A DNA stretch of 64,000 nt from Gracilaria caudata (Eukaryota; Rhodophyta; Florideophyceae; Gracilariales; Gracilariaceae), in NCBI GenBank assembly GCA_030374735.1, contig JASCIV010000024.1, positions 1 to 64,000 on the forward strand, written 5' to 3'. How positions within the stretch are numbered: the stretch's first letter is position 1; every line of letters begins with the position of its first letter. Made by a program: the position numbers and the translations under genes. This document shows positions 1-10,642 of this stretch, in pieces. The notes under the pieces are model-generated. The model was given only the letters and a program-made list of their open reading frames with translations. It was not told the DNA's origin and did no database searches.

Positions 1-16
1 TGTGTATAAGAGACAG
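1..16 (+). other. Nextera mosaic-end adapter remnant
   Basis: The first 16 bases, TGTGTATAAGAGACAG, equal the last 16 bases of the 19-base Tn5/Nextera mosaic end. This is library adapter left at a contig end, not genomic sequence. Genomic DNA begins at about base 17. Confidence 0.95.
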
Positions 17-119
17 GACTAGCAGAATACGATTAGACTCTTGAGAAGCATTGGACTTCCGAATGACGCAGAGCAAGAACAAGCTATGCACCAGCCTCCA
101 CATACGGATCGAATCATCT

Positions 120-704
120 TCACTCAGAGGCGGTCTCCGTACCACCACGTTTGAAAACTTTTGTCAAATTCTCAGACATCCGTCTCGGGCTAAGGAACAA
201 TGAAGGCTTGACACTGGTTTTCCGGTGAACATCACTTGACTCGAACTTGAGTTCGCCACGGCCAATGATATCGAAAACAACAAATTCGCTCTTACGAACG
301 GGACTGCTTGCCTCTAGAATATCCTTGAGCGCGTTTGCGGCTTCGTTCATGGTGAAGCTTTCCCTATCGATAGGGTCCGGCGCTTCTTGTTCCGCGTGGG
401 AAAAGCATCTCATGGCGCTTTGCGAGAAGTACTGACCGATGTTAGCGAGTGGTATCGACGCTTGTAAGCTGTGCACGAGAACGAGCGAGCGTCGTGAATG
501 CAAACTCAGAGCTAGCTTTGTAAAACGGTCGTCGTCACGAAGCAGTCGCGCAGCTGAGACGCGGTGCTTCCGTCGGAGCCATTTTAAGATTATTGTGGGA
601 CAAAGCGTAAGATAGTGGAACAACCTCTCGCGAGTCTGGCATTTGTTACAGTTCGCGTGTGTGTTGCTGTTATGTAGTCCTGCAAAGCGTTCGAGCGTTG
701 TCAT
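120..704 (-). CDS. hypothetical protein, 194 aa
   Basis: An ATG-initiated open frame of 194 residues, not recognised as any family. It is basic in the first 75 residues, with a CNKC pair near residue 19, and Ser/Arg/Lys-rich at the C-terminus. The middle (about 105-150) reads like folded protein, for example 'EAANALKDILEASS' and 'SEFVVFDIIGRGELKFE'. It sits at the contig end and shares the minus strand with the next six genes. It could be the terminal exon of a longer gene, or a chance frame in a GC-balanced region. A coding call is moderately likely because of length and composition. Confidence 0.4.
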   Translation of the reverse strand: MTTLERFAGLHNSNTHANCNKCQTRERLFHYLTLCPTIILKWLRRKHRVSAARLLRDDDRFTKLALSLHSRRSLVLVHSLQASIPLANIGQYFSQSAMRCFSHAEQEAPDPIDRESFTMNEAANALKDILEASSPVRKSEFVVFDIIGRGELKFESSDVHRKTSVKPSLFLSPRRMSENLTKVFKRGGTETASE

Positions 705-2859
705 TCTACGCTCGAAACCTTTTTAACGTATGTTGCTCCAAATTTGCTTCGATACACGTACCATTCCGGAAGCAACACGCCTCCCAAATTGTTCCCTCCC
801 CATGTTAACCGCCTACTAGCCATGAAATGTTTGTTCCTGATCATCATCATCACGAGGTGTTCTTCAGAATTGTTGGCTCCAAGACGAAACGCACAGAGTG
901 GTACGACGGTACGTTTCGGCGCGCCCCTCACACCCGAGACGTATGTTTGTGGGTTTCGGCTAGGGAAAACTCTTCATATATGAACCATGAATTACTCGTA
1001 TCGGCGATACCAACGTGGTCGCTACAACGGTCCAGTACGACGATAACCTAGGGGCTACAGCGATAGCTGCTAATCCCTCTCCAGTGCTAGTCCACCGTTC
1101 CATCGAGACGGTTCCATTACTCGCCAATACTAATATGAGCCTATCAGATATGTGTGTTTTGTGTTTTGCCGCAGGCGCCTCAGAGAGTCTTCACTCTCTA
1201 CCTTCGCCGCGGTCGACGCACATCTACGAACCTGATTTGAGCGATCGAAGGGGATGTGCTGCTTTCCACATCTCGCAAATCACAGAATCACATTTCGTTG
1301 TGCGGTAATTACAAACATTCTGAACGAGCGACACCAAATACAAAGCGCAAAGTCTCCTCGCAGGGGCGAAGGGGTAAAACACCGCCATTGCTAGCAACAG
1401 CTCAAGGACAGCTTGCAACACATTATTGCGTTCGACAAGCCTACATATCTACCATGGCAGTCACGAGAGCTTGCTCACATGAGCGATGATTCGACACATT
1501 ACGGCGTTTGTTTGTGTAGTCACGTCGACGCAGTTCCACATAATCCGCTCAGGCAAACTTTCAGTCAATCCAAAGTATCGTTAAGCCCAGTATCATGCCA
1601 CCACTGCAGCATCATCATGCTAGTTTCAGTATCACATCATGTGATCATAGGACTTGTGCCACGTTTCTTAGCGAGTGGCTTAGCTCTGAGAAGCTACTAC
1701 TAGCTTCCGGCTCCTCCAGTGGCTTGCAGCGCAATATCAGCGGTAAGCATCACGAAGCCAGTCTCGCTTCGATAACCAATTTCGAGCTCTGCAGCGCGTG
1801 ACAAACTCATACATCCTTTCAGAAATGAGCCTTGTTTAAAAGTCGTCGACTATGAGGCTGCATTTTAGTGTTAATGTTATGTTAGGAATGGAAGAACACA
1901 TGATATAATTCCTTGAGCAACTGAACAAAATACAAAACTGACCTACACGGGTGCATCAATCTTGCCCATGCAAGCAAGTAGGATTGTATCGTAGAAGATA
2001 CTGTATCTCATACGCATACAGTACAGTATATCAGAGATAATCTATACAGTACAGCTTTCCACTGTTAAAGTTACGGTAAAGTTATCCCCTCAACCCTCAC
2101 CTTGGTCGGTCACGGCAGCGGCCTTGGTTTATCGCCATAGCTGGCATGCGAAGGCCTGCTGGTGGGATGTGCGACACTTGGGAGCGCAAATGTGACGGAT
2201 AAGATACTGCACACAATTCTGGCCTGGAAAGGTTTTGGCCTTCCTAGTGAGAGAACGTTTCTTCGAACAGAAGCGTTATGTAGTACGCCGTAATTAGGCT
2301 ATTACACCCATAAAAAGAGAGAGAGAGCACACAATTCAACAGTTGCGACGAGCATGTGAAACGCACAGAGGCGGTGCTTGTGGAAGTTTGTGCCCAAAAG
2401 GCCGTCATCATGGAAATTGTTATGGTTCAACAACGTCGGAACTGGCACATTTGCTTCTTCGCGGCAACATCAAATTGAAGAGACATGGACTGGTGGTGCG
2501 GGTGGACATTAGGAAGACAGGTATACAGCGGAATGGAGTGAAAGAGTGCGTGTGTGTGCATGCGAGAGGGAAGGAGGCAGAGCGCAAGGAGAGACTGATC
2601 ACAGAACATACGCACAAAAAACGAATGAGCTTTCCTTGTTAAAGTCAGTAATACCACTTCGTGCACGCACATGAGGAAATAGGGAAAAGAAAAGACGACA
2701 CATAACGCGCAGCGCACACGTCGAAATCGGACGACAACGTCGTCGGTGAACTCAAATGCAATCACAGAACATACATAAGAGACACAAGCTATATACACAG
2801 TATTATACTGTAAAAGGGCAAAAAACCAATCGAACATACGCACACCGAACCATCCTTCG
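705..2859. other. intergenic, no convincing gene
   Basis: About 2.15 kb without a supportable gene; the open frames are short and overlap on both strands. It holds the degenerate hairpin repeat at 2250-2329. At 1990-2055 an AT-rich patch repeats ATACAGTACAG twice and is rich in GATACTGTATC-like inverted motifs. Confidence 0.6.
2250..2329 (+). repeat. hairpin repeat, copy D (degenerate)
   Basis: The most diverged member of the approximately 80-bp family seen also at 24954-25033, 29415-29494 and 47360-47439. It keeps the order of parts: GTGAGAGAACGTTTC, a loop, an imperfect GAAGCGTT return arm, a TAATTAGGCTA block and a terminal CATAAAAAGAGAGAG. Its left flank GCCTTCCTAGTGAGAG matches copy B (GCCTTCTTAGTGAGAG), so the family unit may extend 5' of the part inserted at copy A. 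Confidence 0.65.
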
Positions 2860-3507
2860 TTAGGGAATCTCGATATAGTGCGAGCGGGAATAAGCAGGTT
2901 GTGCTTGTCCGCTAACAAGAATGAGTTGCACGCAACAGCCCAACAAGCCCACCACGAGGAAACTGAGCACGGAAAACCACATATCGATGTTATCCGACTT
3001 GACGAACTCCGGAACAAGCTTTGAGCCTTCAAACACTTCGCTGTCAATCAACTCCATTCCATAGAAGATCATATACGCGCCTCCATAACTGGTAATAAAG
3101 ATACCCACCTCCTTTGGAACCAACGCAAACACAAGTCCGAAAGCAGCAGAAAGCACGAGCACGGCCAACACGAGAGAAAGAATGGGCGCCGGGTAGAAAG
3201 TGAGCGCAATACAAACACCAAGCACAACGCCAGTAGCAAAGTCCGGGCCCTGTTCACACGCCTCCAACACCAACAAGAAAGTGACAACAGCCGCCAATGC
3301 AACGACGATAACCACACACAGAGGTTCAAGCTGCATTGCCTCCATTACCGAGAACACAAAGCGCGAAACCAACACACACGAAATCACACACAGCGAAGCC
3401 TTGACCAGAAAGCCACCGAAGAACAACATGAGCAAGCCGGCTGGGATATAGAGCATGTGGCCGGGCGACGCCGCATACCCATCGGGAACCACATCCACCG
3501 CCGCCAT
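2860..3507 (-). CDS. TMEM198/DUF4203-like polytopic membrane protein
   Basis: 215 residues, almost all in about seven hydrophobic helices separated by short loops, with a polar C-terminal tail. The arrangement (paired helices, small-residue-rich GVVLGVCIA segment, a late 'FITSYGGAYMIFYG' helix) resembles the TMEM198-like (DUF4203) family, whose proteins are multi-pass membrane proteins of poorly defined function. The family call rests on topology and a few motifs, not on a decisive signature. The start is the ATG at 3507; an upstream extension would need a non-ATG codon. A longer paralog with a signal peptide and a soluble tail lies at 18145-19596. No intron is needed. Confidence 0.5.
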   Translation of the reverse strand: MAAVDVVPDGYAASPGHMLYIPAGLLMLFFGGFLVKASLCVISCVLVSRFVFSVMEAMQLEPLCVVIVVALAAVVTFLLVLEACEQGPDFATGVVLGVCIALTFYPAPILSLVLAVLVLSAAFGLVFALVPKEVGIFITSYGGAYMIFYGMELIDSEVFEGSKLVPEFVKSDNIDMWFSVLSFLVVGLLGCCVQLILVSGQAQPAYSRSHYIEIP

Positions 3508-4251
3508 AGCGACAACGACTCGCCGCAGCAAACAAGAGCCAAATCGTAGTATCAACAAACGTCTTCACGGCCGACAATCTCGCCGACGTTGGTCACCCTC
3601 GCTCGCCGCCACGACCCCGCGCATGGCAATGTATCGACACGCAAACCCAAGCCGCCGCGCACCATCGCAGCGGAAAAAAGCGAATCAAAAAATGGCACAC
3701 GATCGCACGCGACCGTGCGCGCGCCAATTGGTGCACTTGTGTTTGCACGCAGCCAGTTACGCGTCGCCGTTTAGATTTGGCTCGGATCCCCTCCAGCACT
3801 CAACTCATCTCGTCCGCCGCCTCGCGCGCCACACCATCGCTGCGCGTCTTCGTGCGGTCGCTCTCATCCCATCGAATCATGTAAGCGTTGGTCAACCACT
3901 TTCGGCCAACGTGTCTCTCTGTCCGTTGCGCGGCTCAACGGAAGCCGCTAAAAACAGCCGAAGACTTCGAGTCATACAAGGCTGGACAACTCGTCCAGCC
4001 GAAGCGAGCGCACATGCTGCTACCATCAAACGGCCCGGAATGAATGTGTGTCGAGCGCGCACGTCTCGCAAAGGCGTGTGAGGGCAATCACCCACGTCGT
4101 TTGGGTGACGAAAGTGAATAAAGTGTGCCTCCTCATTCTTGAACAATCACCTGACTCACGCGCGCAAAAGACTGCACGCTAGTGATTCGGTGTTGACGGA
4201 CATTTCTCTGCATACCGAGACACGCACCGGTGTTACACGCGCAACGCACGC
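3508..4251. other. intergenic, CpG-rich
   Basis: Upstream of the TMEM198-like gene and downstream of TBCB. Arg/Ser-rich frames are open on both strands, but they reflect the CG-rich composition. I see no gene here. Confidence 0.55.
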
Positions 4252-5076
4252 TCAGATCTCATCCTCGCTGCCTTCGTCCTCAAAGTCATTCAAAGGTGGA
4301 TAGTTTCCAACCTGAACCGAGGAAGGACGCACCAAACCGCCATAGTTTGAATCACATTGAAAGTAGCGGACTCCCTTGACCGTGCCATCATTCTTTCCAA
4401 CGGGCTCGTCATAGCAAACGCCAATCCACCAGCCCTCCGGCAAGGCGTTCAACGCGCAGCCCACAAATCGCACCTCACCCCTTTTCTGCCCAGGGGACAC
4501 CATGACACGATCTCCGACTGCTATGGGCGGTTTTTCTTGCGCATAATCGAGCGCAAACTGCGGTTGTTTCTTCCGCAACTCCGAGGACATGCTCCAAAAC
4601 GGTTGCTTCTCCCTCATCTTCTGCTTAAATTTTCGGTAAGTATTTTGTCTATTGTCGTAAACTTCATCCGACATCTCGTACTTTTGCACGAGAGAAACGT
4701 CTTCAATGGCGCCGTTGGCGCTCACAGAGAACGGATCGTCGTCCACAACGAGCAAAGAATCGCCCATGACCGCGCCCACTTGCGCGAGCGTAAGCGTGTC
4801 GTTGACGAGCTTTCTCTTCACGTTGCCGTGCTGCTCCAGCAAGAAGAGCTGCATATTGGCGGGCGAGGTGCCGGTGTGCAGGTACAAGCGCTGCTTGACG
4901 TCGGCCACGGTGGCATGTCGATTGAAGCGAATCTCGGTGAGACGGGTGTGCTTGAGGTTGGAGTGGCGCACATTGACGAGCAACGTATCGTCGGACCTGC
5001 GCGCGACGTCAGAGTCGCGCAGCACGTAGTCGCGCACCTCGGACAGCGTGGTGGGCGTGGAGTACTGCTCGCTCAT
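4252..5076 (-). CDS. TBCB: tubulin-folding cofactor B
   Basis: 274 residues with the TBCB architecture. An N-terminal ubiquitin-like domain (about 12-97) is followed by a charged linker and a C-terminal CAP-Gly domain (about 188-257) with the diagnostic GKNDG at 227-231, then an acidic tail ending in DEI as in animal TBCB. In the family this protein works with cofactor E in alpha-tubulin folding and heterodimer turnover in the cytosol. The C-terminal DEI contributes to cofactor E interaction in the human protein. The ATG at 5076 fits the family; residues upstream are in frame but lack an ATG. Single exon. Together with the dynein gene at 58 kb it shows an active microtubule system. Confidence 0.93.
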   Translation of the reverse strand: MSEQYSTPTTLSEVRDYVLRDSDVARRSDDTLLVNVRHSNLKHTRLTEIRFNRHATVADVKQRLYLHTGTSPANMQLFLLEQHGNVKRKLVNDTLTLAQVGAVMGDSLLVVDDDPFSVSANGAIEDVSLVQKYEMSDEVYDNRQNTYRKFKQKMREKQPFWSMSSELRKKQPQFALDYAQEKPPIAVGDRVMVSPGQKRGEVRFVGCALNALPEGWWIGVCYDEPVGKNDGTVKGVRYFQCDSNYGGLVRPSSVQVGNYPPLNDFEDEGSEDEI

Positions 5077-5755
5077 GACGGTGGTAGAGAGTTTGTTGAC
5101 CTGACGTCTCGCTTTCAGCCGACACTTGGTTGCGTTTCGCTTTGTAAAACGCAAACGCAAGCGCGGCAAGCACGGATGCAAACTGAACAGTTAACTGTTG
5201 CACTCAGCCGCGACACGTGGGAGACGTGGGCGATGTGGACGCGCGTACAGCGCGAGCGCATCAGACATTGTAGAGTCTACAATGTAGACATGCGCGATGC
5301 TCCACTGCGCACGTGGACAAGGCGGGGCGCCTTTTTGGGAGAAAAGACGCGCGACGGTAGACGCTATTACAGCGGTGCCCATGGAACGCGCCATGACGCG
5401 TGACGCGCGTGATGCACGGGTATCTACGGCGCTTGCTACTACACGTACGGAAACAAGCCGTCAGCCACAGTCGGTGCCGCCGCGCAGCAGCGCAGCAGCG
5501 CAGCGCCGGCCGCGCCGCCGCCTCGTAGCCGCACAGCGTCCGTCTCGCCGCCCAGTCGCGCGTGGCCTCACGTGAGCGCAAGTCAACAGCACACTTTCAC
5601 GTAATGAAGTTAAATGTTAACACACTCACGTCTTCAATTCATGTCCGGAAAAAAAGCCACAAAGCGCGCTGACGCCCGTCTGCTACGCAATTCACACCCA
5701 GCAACAGCGCTCAAACGCAACAGCAGAAACAAAAAAAAAAAAGAAAACAAGCGCT
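5077..5755. other. TBCB upstream region, CpG-rich
   Basis: Non-coding stretch between SOD and TBCB. It contains a GCAGCAGCGCAGCAGCGCAG-type imperfect trinucleotide run near 5480-5520 and an A12 run just before the SOD stop at about 5731-5742. Open frames on both strands are Arg/Ala-rich shadows. Confidence 0.5.
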
Positions 5756-6394
5756 CTACGCCGACGATTGCACTTCCGGGTTGGAGAACCCAATCACGCA
5801 GTACCCAACTCTCTTCCCAGACGCGCCGGACGGTTGCTCATCCACTCCCTTATCGTTCTCCGCGTGAATGGTAATCGCGCGTCCCAGAATACCCCCCAGG
5901 CGGATCACGTCATCCACGCGATCATACTCCGCGACACCCGTGTCACTGTCCACTTCCAGGTTTCCAAAATCGCCCCAGTGACGCACACCGTCGTCCGGAA
6001 ACCCGTGCAGAATGTCGTCACCCGCCGGGTTAGTAAAGTGCCCGCCCGTAGAAGAGCCGTCATCAGCAGAGAGATCGCCGTATGTGTGGATGTGAAATCC
6101 GTGCAACGGCCCCGGTAAGCCCGACACCGACGCTGTCACCCTTGTGTAGCACGCGAACAGCTCCGAATCACTCGACCGTGGAACCCAGGTGGGCGTGAAA
6201 TACACCGTGCCCGACACCTCATTGCCGGCCGTCGGCTGCACGTTGCAGATCAGAGATGGAAGTGATGTACAAGTCTGCTCGGAAAATTTGGGCGCTGTTT
6301 GACGGCTTACCGTGCGCATGTGACTTGTCTGTGAGCAAAACACGCCATCAAACAGCATCCAAACCCAAACCGACGCGCACACAATACGAATCAT
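5756..6394 (-). CDS. Cu/Zn superoxide dismutase, probably secreted
   Basis: 212 residues. The Cu/Zn-SOD fold is recognisable from about residue 55 on. All metal ligands are present: H101 and H103 (GFHIH), H119 (GGHF), H130, H139, D142 (GDFGN) and H177 (TIHAE), and the active-site Arg is in SGASGKR. The enzyme dismutates superoxide to oxygen and hydrogen peroxide. The first about 22 residues (MIRIVCASVWVWMLF...) look like a signal peptide, so an extracellular or endomembrane site is inferred. Oddity: the Cys that normally forms the intrasubunit disulfide in the GC(x)SAG segment is absent (DDGSSTGG), although C199 is kept. The ATG at 6394 is the first in frame. Confidence 0.88.
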   Translation of the reverse strand: MIRIVCASVWVWMLFDGVFCSQTSHMRTVSRQTAPKFSEQTCTSLPSLICNVQPTAGNEVSGTVYFTPTWVPRSSDSELFACYTRVTASVSGLPGPLHGFHIHTYGDLSADDGSSTGGHFTNPAGDDILHGFPDDGVRHWGDFGNLEVDSDTGVAEYDRVDDVIRLGGILGRAITIHAENDKGVDEQPSGASGKRVGYCVIGFSNPEVQSSA

Positions 6395-7363
6395 CGCGTA
6401 ACAAGAACAGGCGAACAGTCGAAGCAACACAGCACACAGATACGTGGGCGAACAGAACGAGCGACGTTCAGTCCACAGCCAAAAAGCAAGCCGCACTCAC
6501 ACCGCTTCGCGGAAACGTCTGCTCAACACTCCCAGCCAAAACGCGCACAGCGCACAAGTCCACAGCAACGCACAGAAGAAAAACGGGCCCGATCCAAGTC
6601 AGCGCAGAGCACCTAACAGAAGGTTGTACCCGAAGCACAAAGGCAGTCAGTCAAAAGCCGCAAAAAAACGGGACAAACAAACTGGTCGTCTACTCCTGGC
6701 CCAGCGCCCGGAACCGGTAAGCACGCAACTCGCGTTGCAAACGCGCCCTTTATTCCGTCGCATGGCGCACCCCCAACGCCCGTCCTCTTTCTCGCAAGCA
6801 AACTGTACGTTGAGCAATAGAAAACGCGCAACCGCGCAACACGTGGCCGAAATAGCCGTATGGCACACATGCCAGCAATGCGCGCGTCTTTGTGCTTTTC
6901 AACACGCGCCACCAAAACGCGCCATTTGCGCAGCACATGCTACGTGGCCGGCGCGCACAAAAAGGCGCGCTCGTAAGGTTACATACACGCGTAAGAGGGG
7001 CGTCCAGCCGTTGCCGCTGTTGCTAATGTTAACTCTACGGCCGCGTTGTGCCGCCGCGTCGCGCGCAGACGCAGAGCGCGTACGTATGACTTGTTTCGCT
7101 GGACAGTTGTTTAAAGTGCGCGCGCGCCTCTTTTGTGCTCCAGGATGATCATCATCATGGTGATGCTTCCGAGGACCGTTGGCTGACGGCGACGCGCGCA
7201 GTGGTCCGCCCCCTTCAATTCACGCACCCTTCAGCACCCCAATCAACAAAAGAGACAAAAAAAAAGGTTTCATGAAACAACTACACGGGTACAAAAAGAA
7301 AAAACAAAATACAAGCTTGCGAAATGAAAACAAAAACGTTCATCAGAACTCGTGCCGAAAAAC
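6395..7363. other. intergenic, CpG-rich
   Basis: Between the CesA-like gene and SOD. Long open frames on the plus strand (to about 7148) are Arg/Thr/Gln-rich, without family features and with no support from codon use. I treat them as compositional. Confidence 0.5.
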
Positions 7364-9733
7364 TCATGCACCAGTGTTCCGTTCGTCGATCAACGTGTAC
7401 ACCAACAGGAACGCCATCGAGCCCAGGATCAACACCCCCTTCGCCGCCTCCAGCAGAACGATAAATGACCACGGCACAAACAGTTTGCCCGTTCGCGGAT
7501 GTACCGCAAACTGGTCGCATCGTCCGTGAACAAGGTCCGACATCACCCACCCTGATACGTACGGAATGAAGCACAGGTAAATCGCCAACAGATGCGGCAA
7601 CAGATTCGCCATGGCGAACCCGAGCGCCATCGCCATCGGGAAGATATCCGGGTTCCGGAACACGGTTACCCCATCCACGTCGCCCGCAATTTGTTTCGGA
7701 GGATTCACAATGCCCCACACAATCGCGAATGCTAGCACAACCGCCATCACCACGTTGAACCAGATTCGTTTCAGGTTCTTCCTGATGTCTTTCCGTCGTT
7801 CAGCGCGCTCTTCCGCTGTTTTTGCCCGCACGAATTTCTTGTACGTGCGTCCGTCATCATCCGCAGTCATCGTCGTGGTGCTGTCATATTCGTTACCGGT
7901 GCTGTACGCACTTCTTTGATCACTACTTTCACCAGACGGCGAGCTGGAATCAATCTCCACTACAACCGAGTCAATGTTTTCATCCTCTCCCGTCTCGTGC
8001 TCGCCCAACATTCCGTGCCCCGGTTCGCCCGGAGCTGACCGACCCAGCATCGTCATTCTCGCGTGCTGTTCAAATTTCTCTCCACCTCTCTTCTCTTCCT
8101 CTTCAACCTCGCCAACATCTTCCCCGCTTTCACCTTTGCCCTTCGTTCTTCGCTTCTTCTTCGCGCCGCTTTTGTCTGTAACTTTAAACGCCAAGTTCTT
8201 CCCTCTGAACAGCGCGATGAACAAACCTTTCACAGTGGTGTATCTAAAGATTGCTTCAAAAGCCACTGATCCCGACTCCGATTTCCGCAACCCAGTTCCG
8301 CCCATCGTCACGATCGACCGTTGAATAACACTCGTCAGGAAGAAGACACTGATGTATATGACGAATTGAATCGGGTTTGGTGAATCCAATGGCGCAATAC
8401 CACCAACCAACAACAAAACTGCCGCGATGTCATACAACAGGTGAACCACCGATATGAATCGCACGTACGTCATATGCATGTACAAAAAACGCTGAACAAA
8501 CGTAAGACCGCGCGCCGTTAACGGTCCTTTTCCGGAAAACAAAATCTGCCAATCGCCTTTAAGCCATCTTGCCCTCTGTCGCAAATTGCTCCACAATGAG
8601 GTTGTGGCCAGTCCAGTCGCCAATGATTCGTTCACATAATACGTACGATATCCCAAGCTGTGAAACATGAGCGACATCGCAGTATCCTCGGTGATAGAAT
8701 GATACGGATAATAATTTGCCTTCTGTAAAGCAACCCTGTTAAGAAGATTTGTGGTTCCAATCATGGTGGAACTGTTGAACCAATCCTTACCAGGCATAAC
8801 AAGTTCGGCGAAAAAGGTTGAACGTTGATCAAGCGGATCACTATCATAAGGAGATAAGTTTCGAAAATGTTGAGGTGTTTGTACAACTGCCAGCGATTCA
8901 TTGAACTCGTACAGTCTTGTTTGCTCGTTCCATACAAAGTAATACGGGATTAGTCGTTGTAAAAGATTAGGTCTGGCAACAAAGTCAGCGTCAAGAGTCA
9001 CAACCAAGTGAGTTGTAGTTCGTTCAAGAGAATAGTTAAGGTTTCCAGCTTTTGCGTGATTATGTTGTGGACGAATAACGTAATGTACATTCTTGTATTG
9101 TCTCCGTAGCTGAGAGATCATGCTTCTCTTCAACGGATCCTTGCCATCATCACACAGATATACAGTTAGTAGTTCGGAGGGATAGTCGATGTTAAGTGCA
9201 CCCAGAACGGTCTCGAGCACGAGATCAACCTCCTCGTTGTAGCACGGAATAAACACTCCCACTGAAGGGTAGTTTGTGAATCGTTCGGGTACTCGCGCTC
9301 GCGGAGAGTGCGTAAAGCGAGGCGCAATCATGTCGTTGGGTATGCGTTTGAAGTCGACACAGTTTCTTCTGGTAACATTCCAAATCTCAACCAAACGAAA
9401 AGCAATCGCAAACACGGTGACGAGCTCGAACGCAAAGAAGCCGTACTGATAGATACGGTACGCAACGGTCTGACTCCGGTCAAACACAGCAATGGTGAAA
9501 CGAAAACGGAACTGTATGTAAGCAACGGCGGCCGCCACTTGCAACAGCGCAAATATACGCGATAGAATGCTTCGCCATCTCACGAAACGGCTCTGCTCCA
9601 TCCAGTGACAGGGCATTCCAGCGCTCCACGCGGCATAATGCGATGGTAAAACCGGTTTTGCTCCGCCATATCCGCTACCGGCATAAAACTCTCGACGACG
9701 TCTTTCACGCAACGTTTCGTCGGCAGTACTCAT
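7364..9733 (-). CDS. GT2 cellulose-synthase-like glycosyltransferase
   Basis: 789 residues. Two N-terminal helices precede a cytosolic GT2 domain (about 150-400) with all four processive-synthase motifs: D195/D196 in CDDGKDP, D248-x-D250, T348-E-D350 and Q386-x-x-R-W390. Several more helices follow. The enzyme should polymerise UDP-glucose (cellulose) or a related sugar at the membrane. Length and the lack of a plant zinc RING or class-specific region make it bacterial/BcsA-like rather than land-plant CesA. No PilZ domain is evident. Between membrane segments (about 575-690) lies a Lys/Glu/Ser-rich insertion with low sequence complexity, likely cytosolic. The ATG at 9733 is the first in frame. 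No introns. Confidence 0.9.
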   Translation of the reverse strand: MSTADETLRERRRREFYAGSGYGGAKPVLPSHYAAWSAGMPCHWMEQSRFVRWRSILSRIFALLQVAAAVAYIQFRFRFTIAVFDRSQTVAYRIYQYGFFAFELVTVFAIAFRLVEIWNVTRRNCVDFKRIPNDMIAPRFTHSPRARVPERFTNYPSVGVFIPCYNEEVDLVLETVLGALNIDYPSELLTVYLCDDGKDPLKRSMISQLRRQYKNVHYVIRPQHNHAKAGNLNYSLERTTTHLVVTLDADFVARPNLLQRLIPYYFVWNEQTRLYEFNESLAVVQTPQHFRNLSPYDSDPLDQRSTFFAELVMPGKDWFNSSTMIGTTNLLNRVALQKANYYPYHSITEDTAMSLMFHSLGYRTYYVNESLATGLATTSLWSNLRQRARWLKGDWQILFSGKGPLTARGLTFVQRFLYMHMTYVRFISVVHLLYDIAAVLLLVGGIAPLDSPNPIQFVIYISVFFLTSVIQRSIVTMGGTGLRKSESGSVAFEAIFRYTTVKGLFIALFRGKNLAFKVTDKSGAKKKRRTKGKGESGEDVGEVEEEEKRGGEKFEQHARMTMLGRSAPGEPGHGMLGEHETGEDENIDSVVVEIDSSSPSGESSDQRSAYSTGNEYDSTTTMTADDDGRTYKKFVRAKTAEERAERRKDIRKNLKRIWFNVVMAVVLAFAIVWGIVNPPKQIAGDVDGVTVFRNPDIFPMAMALGFAMANLLPHLLAIYLCFIPYVSGWVMSDLVHGRCDQFAVHPRTGKLFVPWSFIVLLEAAKGVLILGSMAFLLVYTLIDERNTGA

Positions 9734-10642
9734 GACGAGAGAAGCTCGGCAACGAACGGCAAGTGAACGTCCCGACTCGGAACGCACGACGGCGCGCGAG
9801 CGAGGCTTATGATGGGCACGACAGGAGTGCTGGAGCGATGCAGTGGTGCGAGCGAAGAACAACGCTTAAGGAAGAAAACGGCTTACGATGACACATTCAC
9901 ACAAGGCAACGGATGACAGTGACAAGGCGCGCCCATCGATGATCAACTGCACCGCGCCTGTAAAAACGGTCGCGGCCCCAGTGAAGACGAAGGAGAGGGA
10001 CAAAGCCGGCGCAGAGGGAACGTCGTCACTATATCTGTAGCTCGAAAACGGCTCATAAAGCGGTGCAGTGACGTGTTGACAGCATCCGCAGCACTTTATC
10101 GGCCATTGCGCGGGCTCAAGTGCGCAACGTTGCGTCACGGCCGGCTTACACCAAGTCAACACTCGCCTTACAGCAGACGCCCTCCGCCGCCGCATGTGGC
10201 CACAAAGCACCTTCATACCACCTGGGCGTTGCGATCCGCGTCACGCGCGCATCCCTGCTTCTCACCTTTCGCTGAAGCGGACACGTACGAGGCGGGCTTA
10301 CAGCACTACACGCGGACACGTGAGGTTATACGTCGCTTGCACGTGAGGTCGCACCTGCGCGACGAAGCTGATGTTTACCGCAATGACAACGCGTCTTTCT
10401 CACTGTTCTCACTAGCTAAGGTACTAGACACAGGGTAGAACGCTAGCCCTTGCGTAGATACGGGATAAATAGATACCCTTTGGGCACATCGCTACAGCTA
10501 CAGCGTACGCACACGGCCCCTAGCCCGATCCGCCGCCCTATTGCTCATACCACGTCCCCCCAAAATCGCATGAAATCCCTCCGCAACCAATAAGAAGCAA
10601 ACAAAATAAGCAGAGAAGGAAACAGTCACAAGCAGTTTCATC
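9734..10642. other. intergenic, CesA upstream region
   Basis: No supportable gene. The TAGAACGCTA-containing repeat core lies at 10436-10453, followed by two copies of AGATAC(C/G) in a patch rich in GATACCC-like motifs. Confidence 0.5.

Noticed and set aside
4357..5403. 348-codon plus frame opposite TBCB
   Set aside because: Pure antisense of a conserved gene; His/Arg/Val-rich as expected for a shadow.
6256..7148. Plus-strand frames of 154 and 234 codons opposite SOD and upstream of it
   Set aside because: Antisense or CpG-compositional, no features, and overlapping each other in different phases.
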